This document shows, piece by piece, positions 6,219 through 9,235 of a DNA stretch of 9,235 nt. The notes under the pieces are model-generated. The model was not told the DNA's origin. It did no database searches and saw nothing but the letters and a program-made list of their open reading frames with translations. The DNA is from Victivallales bacterium (GTDB taxonomy: Bacteria; Verrucomicrobiota; Lentisphaeria; Oligosphaerales; Oligosphaeraceae). The number at the start of each line of letters is the position of its first letter. Position 1 is the stretch's first letter. Both the position numbers and the translations under genes were made by a program. The DNA lies in contig JAFYGL010000244.1 in assembly GCA_017543165.1 (NCBI GenBank), forward strand, positions 1 through 9,235, written 5' to 3'.

Positions 6219-7034
6219 CTAGAAAGCTGCGGTTTTCGCCGCGGGCATTTCAAACCTAAGCCCCTGGAGAGATTCAGGGGCTTTTATTATGCCCTGATGC
6301 ACCTGTATTTCCGTGGCGCCCTGCCTGAATGTGAAGTCAGGTGTTCTTCCATACGTCCACTGGAAAGACTGGAACTGCGCCATTGCCTCTGGTGCGGGGG
6401 CTGGCGGAGGCTGAGGATAGTCGTCTATCTCCGCTTGCAGCATAATCGCGCTGCACACATCGCTTATAAGAACGCCAGGCACAAAGTCCGTGATGTTTTT
6501 CACGGGTGCCCGTACCGAGGGCACCGTGGATGTAATAAACTCGCAATCTTCGCGAATATGCAATGCGCGGGACAACCTGCGCAAGTCCGAATTGACCAGA
6601 ATGCAGCCATGCGCCATGGCTGTGCGGGAATTGACTGCAAAAGCGGAGCCTGACAATTTGTAATCGCCAGCGTAAATGCTGCGCTGCCCGCTTATACGCG
6701 CCTCCACGCCAAGTGAGCAAAGGGCGTCCTTGACAATGCCCACCAGCGCATCGGGATCATAGCCTTCGCGGGGGACAAAGAAAGAGTAGTTCAGATTCCC
6801 CTCGTCATGCACGACCGTTCCGCCGCCCGAAAAGCGCCGCAATATGCCGATGCCGTTTTCCTCGCACCAGGATATGTCCGCCTCCATCCAGGGATTCTGG
6901 CTGCGGCCAAAGACCACCGCAGGCGAATTGACGTAGAAGAACAGTATCGTCTCGCCGCAATCTGACTTGTAAAAGCCCTCCTCAATCGCCGCATTTGCGT
7001 AAGGATTGGAGCTTTCTGAAATAAATACCTTCAT
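6219..7034 (-). CDS. lplA: Lipoate-protein ligase A (short form)
   Basis: A cytosolic BPL/LplA/LipB-fold enzyme of 271 aa. The family attaches lipoate to lysines of 2-oxoacid dehydrogenase E2 subunits and glycine cleavage H protein through lipoyl-AMP. Visible: PAVVFGRSQNPW (38-49), the core RRFSGGGTVVHDEGNLNYSF (66-85), the lysine motif YKLSGSAFAV (125-134, Lys126), AHGCILVNSDLRRLSRAL (141-158), SVRAPVKNITD (173-183) and WTYGRTPDF (226-234). It lacks the Cys-containing segment of LipM-type octanoyltransferases, which favours ligase. At 271 aa against about 338 in E. coli it lacks most of the C-terminal accessory domain. I choose the ATG at 7034. A TTG at 7058 overlapping the upstream stop is possible, and neither has a strong ribosome site. 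It is the last gene of the operon, 20 nt after the GNAT gene. Confidence 0.92.
   Translation of the reverse strand: MKVFISESSNPYANAAIEEGFYKSDCGETILFFYVNSPAVVFGRSQNPWMEADISWCEENGIGILRRFSGGGTVVHDEGNLNYSFFVPREGYDPDALVGIVKDALCSLGVEARISGQRSIYAGDYKLSGSAFAVNSRTAMAHGCILVNSDLRRLSRALHIREDCEFITSTVPSVRAPVKNITDFVPGVLISDVCSAIMLQAEIDDYPQPPPAPAPEAMAQFQSFQWTYGRTPDFTFRQGATEIQVHQGIIKAPESLQGLRFEMPAAKTAAF
6258..6287 (+). terminator. Rho-independent terminator of the lipoprotein-parvulin operon
   Basis: A perfect 9-bp stem, AAGCCCCTG (6258-6266) and CAGGGGCTT (6275-6283), with an 8-base loop, followed by TTTTATTAT on the plus strand. It lies 45 nt after the parvulin stop. The whole structure is inside the 3' coding end of lplA on the other strand. 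It has no T-run for minus-strand transcription. Confidence 0.88.
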
Positions 7035-7054
7035 TGTCCGCAGCGCCCGAGGCC

Positions 7055-7966
7055 TCAATGCATTTCCAATAGCAACGCAACTTCATCGCACTGCTCCTTT
7101 TTGGGACAGGCGAGGCAGTCATTCTGCACCTTTGACGGGAATCGCATCAATGACACGACAAAGAAGCCCAGGCGGAGAAACAGGTTCGGTCGCATGGTCA
7201 AAGTAAACACCCTGCGGGCATTGCGCTCCCTTGCCAAATCCAGCACGGCTGAAACCAGACGGCTTCCAAGCCCGCGCCCTTCGCAATCAGTGGCAACGGT
7301 CAGGGAACGCACTTCCTCAAGTCCACTGTCAAAGTTCCTCAATGCCACGGTCCCCACAATTCTCCCATGGCTTTTCGCCACAATGAAATCAGGCAGATTA
7401 TCTGCGATATCCTTCTCCGTGCGAGGCAGAATCAGGCGTTTCAGCACAAATGGCTCAAATGAACGGACTATCGCCTTGACATCTGACATTTCAGGGCGGC
7501 ATATCTCCACTTCAAGGGGAGCAGATACATTGACATTGAATCCACGCAGTCTTTCACGCGCCGCGGCACGCAGGGCCGCCATGTTTTCGCCTTTCATGGC
7601 ATTCAGCGCATCCGCCACCTTGTCAGGCTTTGCGGGCACCGTTGCGCTTGCCAGAATGCAGGGGCAGTCCTCCAACGTAATCAGCAGCACCTTGCAATCA
7701 AACTTTTCCATCACCGCGGCAAGTCCCGCAAAACCAGTTGCCCCGCTCCAGTCGATGCAGTTCACTATGGGCAATTCGGCGGATGAGGCAAGTTCAAAAT
7801 AGCGCAGGGCTTTTAGAAAATCGCGTCTGGCGAGAACGCCATTGCCATACACCAGCATGGCCTGGCTCCCGCCTATTTCCGCAAAGCCGCCCTGCACGGC
7901 GGCATCATCCGCCAGCAACGGGAAAAAACGGCTGGACAAATCTTCTGGAAACACTGGCATTTTCAT
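7055..7966 (-). CDS. Two-domain protein: carboxyltransferase-like N-terminus plus ArgA-like GNAT acetyltransferase
   Basis: A protein of 303 aa. Residues about 153-303 are a GNAT acetyltransferase of the N-acetylglutamate synthase-like (ArgA, COG1246 type) group. It shows IRSLTV-like VRSLTVATDCEGRGLG (219-234), the acetyl-CoA-binding motif A, in which the usual Gln/Arg is Glu229; then ARRVFTLT, FLRLGF (263-268), and the group's Cys signature CLACPKKEQCDEVAL (Cys284, 287, 293). The first 140 residues are not an amino-acid kinase domain as in long ArgA. I read GGFAEIGGSQAMLVYGNG (26-43) and ALRYFELASSAELPIVNCID (53-72) as resembling the acyl-CoA carboxyltransferase pattern 'GFarigGrpVGivANqp...KaaRFvrfcdaFniPlvtlvD'. 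No active-site oxyanion glycines can be confirmed. The ATG overlaps the L,D-transpeptidase stop (ATGA), so translation is probably coupled. The substrate is not known; glutamate or another amine is inferred. Confidence 0.7.
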   Translation of the reverse strand: MKMPVFPEDLSSRFFPLLADDAAVQGGFAEIGGSQAMLVYGNGVLARRDFLKALRYFELASSAELPIVNCIDWSGATGFAGLAAVMEKFDCKVLLITLEDCPCILASATVPAKPDKVADALNAMKGENMAALRAAARERLRGFNVNVSAPLEVEICRPEMSDVKAIVRSFEPFVLKRLILPRTEKDIADNLPDFIVAKSHGRIVGTVALRNFDSGLEEVRSLTVATDCEGRGLGSRLVSAVLDLARERNARRVFTLTMRPNLFLRLGFFVVSLMRFPSKVQNDCLACPKKEQCDEVALLLEMH

Positions 7967-8925
7967 TCGGTGATTAGCACCTTGACTTCTGTTTCCTTGA
8001 ATGAGTTGGGTATGAAGTCATAGAGTTCTTCGACTTCTTCGTTAAGCATGCGGATGCAGCCAAGACTTGCTGGCTTTCCGATATTCTCTGGCTCGGTGGT
8101 GCCATGTATGCCATAGCCAGTCAAAGCCAGATTGACTTCATCCACTGGCTTCAATCCAATCCAGCGGGTGCCAAGCACATTCTGCGGGTCCCCGAAAGGA
8201 ATGATCTTGCCCTCGTATGTCCAGGCGGGATTCATCTGCTTCTGGCTTACGATGAAGTTTCCAGATGGCGTTCTGTCATGCCGTCCAGTGCTGATTTTAT
8301 AAAAACGATACAGCTTGTCATCAAGATACAGGCAAAGCAGGAAGTCCTTCTTTGAGATTCTGATGGACCAGGTGCCGTCAATGTACATCAATGGATTTCC
8401 AGGATAGATGATGGCGCTGGTGCGAGACAGGCTGTTGAGTTTCTGAAGGGCCTCCACCGTCGTGTTCAGCCTGTAGGCAATCTTCGTCAGCTTGTCCCCC
8501 GCCACAATCACATAGCGCTTCTTTTCGGGGGCGGGGGCGCTTCCAGTCATGAATACCTTGTTCACATTGTCAATGACCTGCGCGAATTCCTGCCAGGACG
8601 GTGAATATTCCTCGCATTTCTCCAGTCCAGAATACGCAGTCTGCCTGGCGGCAAGCAGTTTTTCCTCCTGGAATTCCTGCTTTGCCTGAGCAAGGAGTAT
8701 CTGCAAATCACCAGAAATGGCAGGTTCATTGCCAGGCAGCTCGGCAACTGGCGGCGGCAATGCAGGTGCAGAATCTGGAATCTGTGGTTCAACACTGGGA
8801 GCCGTCTTGTCCTGCCCCACAAAATACGGGGCAAGCCTGGTGCGCCATATATGCCAGCAGCACCACGACAAACCTACTATCACAGCAAGAATAAAAAGAT
8901 ATTTGATGTGCTTGTAGTTAAACAT
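7963..8925 (-). CDS. LysM-containing L,D-transpeptidase (YkuD family)
   Basis: A membrane-anchored cell-wall enzyme of 320 aa. One transmembrane helix lies at about 8-26, followed by a Pro/Ala-rich periplasmic linker (about 40-72), a helical segment (74-125), a LysM peptidoglycan-binding domain (about 137-181, YVIVAGDKLTKIAYRLN...YPGNPL) and the YkuD catalytic domain (about 187-318). The catalytic signature is complete: IHGTTEPENIGKPASLGCIRM (273-293), with His274, Ser287, Gly289, the nucleophile Cys290 and Arg292. The family forms 3-3 peptidoglycan cross-links or attaches proteins to peptidoglycan, and resists most beta-lactams other than carbapenems; which of these it does here cannot be told. 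The start ATG at 8925 has AAGGAG 7 nt upstream. It is the first gene of the operon with the GNAT protein and lplA. Confidence 0.93.
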   Translation of the reverse strand: MFNYKHIKYLFILAVIVGLSWCCWHIWRTRLAPYFVGQDKTAPSVEPQIPDSAPALPPPVAELPGNEPAISGDLQILLAQAKQEFQEEKLLAARQTAYSGLEKCEEYSPSWQEFAQVIDNVNKVFMTGSAPAPEKKRYVIVAGDKLTKIAYRLNTTVEALQKLNSLSRTSAIIYPGNPLMYIDGTWSIRISKKDFLLCLYLDDKLYRFYKISTGRHDRTPSGNFIVSQKQMNPAWTYEGKIIPFGDPQNVLGTRWIGLKPVDEVNLALTGYGIHGTTEPENIGKPASLGCIRMLNEEVEELYDFIPNSFKETEVKVLITE

Positions 8926-8952
8926 TCTCTTACTCCTTGTTCAAAGAGACTA

Positions 8953-8985
8953 TCTGAACCAGACTTGCGTGCTCAAGTTTTCAGA
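8953..8985 (-). promoter_or_regulatory. Imperfect hairpin in the L,D-transpeptidase leader
   Basis: Nested inverted repeats TCTGAA/TTCAGA (8953-8958, 8980-8985) and ACTTG/CAAGT (8963-8967, 8974-8978) can fold into one stem with an internal loop. It would sit mid-leader, 27 nt before the ATG. The stems are short and I recognise no riboswitch class. Confidence 0.25.
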
Positions 8986-9031
8986 ATCCCGAATGTGTTT
9001 AATTGTCTGCCCCGAAATTTTCCCCGCAGGC

Positions 9032-9037
9032 ATTATA
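9032..9037 (-). promoter_or_regulatory. Candidate -10 box of the L,D-transpeptidase operon
   Basis: On the minus strand this is a perfect TATAAT, about 107 nt upstream of the ATG at 8925. Transcription would start near 9025 and give a leader of about 100 nt. At 16-18 bp spacing the -35 position (about 9054-9061) reads GCGGAG and neighbours, far from TTGACA. That region is the edge of the tandem repeat array, so an activator or a different sigma-factor contact is possible. Confidence 0.45.
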
Positions 9038-9150
9038 GTGCGCCTCGTTGGCATCTCCGCGTAGCTCGCCAGCATCGCGTAGCTCGCCAGCATCCCCACG
9101 CGTAGCTCGCCAGCATCCCCACGCGTAGCTCGCCAGCATCCCCACGCGTA
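9038..9150. repeat. Tandem repeat array, 18-bp core with 23-bp period
   Basis: The 18-bp core CGCGTAGCTCGCCAGCAT occurs at 9058-9075, 9076-9093, 9099-9116 and 9122-9139, with a partial fifth copy CGCGTA at 9145-9150. The first two are adjacent (period 18). Later copies are separated by CCCCA (period 23). A degenerate copy covers about 9038-9055, abutting the TATAAT box. The copies are identical, which suggests recent expansion. The open frames through it are by-products of the repeat. Confidence 0.92.
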
Positions 9151-9157
9151 AGTCTTT

Positions 9158-9202
9158 ACGTATGCATACGTGGGGTGGGGGACGGGTTACCGTCCCCCAC
9201 CC
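9158..9202. repeat. 14-bp palindrome followed by a perfect 13-bp hairpin
   Basis: ACGTATGCATACGT (9158-9171) is a perfect palindrome. Right after it GGGTGGGGGACGG (9173-9185) and CCGTCCCCCACCC (9190-9202) form a perfect 13-bp stem with the loop GTTA. Neither strand has a T-run after the stem, so it is not an ordinary intrinsic terminator. It could be a palindromic intergenic element or the remnant of a small mobile repeat. The window ends 33 bases later, with no gene seen in between. Confidence 0.85.
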
Positions 9203-9235
9203 ACCACCCAAAGGTAGCGCCAGCGGCGTAAAAAT

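Noticed and set aside
8926..9031. Riboswitch in the roughly 100-nt leader of the L,D-transpeptidase operon
   Set aside because: Only one short imperfect hairpin is visible and no conserved riboswitch core can be recognised.
9058..9150. CRISPR array
   Set aside because: Repeats are 18 bp with no or 5-bp constant spacers, and no cas gene is present; it is a simple tandem array.
8999..9211. Minus-strand frame of 70 codons with repeated GDAGELR-like units
   Set aside because: The repeats in the peptide are just the translated tandem DNA array; there is no ribosome site, and it covers the promoter region.

Overview
This window of about 9.2 kb, at roughly 50-53% G+C, comes from a bacterial chromosome. 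It holds nine protein-coding genes and no rRNA, tRNA, insertion sequence or CRISPR. A lipobox protein, a signal-peptide-bearing parvulin and a LysM/YkuD L,D-transpeptidase point to a Gram-negative-type envelope. The style of HisC, PfkB and MreC reminds me of the Verrucomicrobiota/Lentisphaerota (PVC) group. That placement is an impression, not a demonstrated match. Genes use ATG with strong AAGGAG-type ribosome sites, except the lipoprotein gene, which appears to start at TTG.

Layout. (1) Positions 32-4046, minus strand: read in the direction of transcription, rph (RNase PH), mreC, a PfkB-family sugar kinase, then hisC. The rph and mreC genes are almost fused (2 nt between stop and start). 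The pfkB and hisC genes follow after 58-nt and 238-nt gaps. The gap before hisC is filled by copies of a GC-rich palindromic repeat, two direct and one inverted. (2) Positions 4121-6212, plus strand: a lipoprotein of unknown function and a secreted parvulin-type peptidyl-prolyl isomerase, 4 nt apart, divergent from rph. Their rho-independent terminator lies inside the 3' end of the convergent lplA gene. (3) Positions 6219-8925, minus strand: a three-gene operon of L,D-transpeptidase, an unusual two-domain GNAT protein, and a short lipoate-protein ligase. (4) Positions 8926-9235: a gene-free stretch with a TATAAT box, an array of 18/23-bp tandem repeats, a 14-bp palindrome and a perfect 13-bp hairpin.

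Functionally the window mixes envelope genes (MreC elongation factor, L,D-transpeptidase, lipoprotein, periplasmic foldase) with housekeeping metabolism (histidine synthesis, sugar phosphorylation, lipoylation, tRNA/RNA 3' trimming). No defence or mobile system is visible. The signals I find most worth a second look are: the near-total absence of the tetranucleotide CCGG (one site in 9235 bases by eye); a fusion of a carboxyltransferase-like domain to an ArgA-like acetyltransferase domain; the palindromic repeat cluster pressed against the hisC ribosome site; and the tandem array next to the L,D-transpeptidase promoter.
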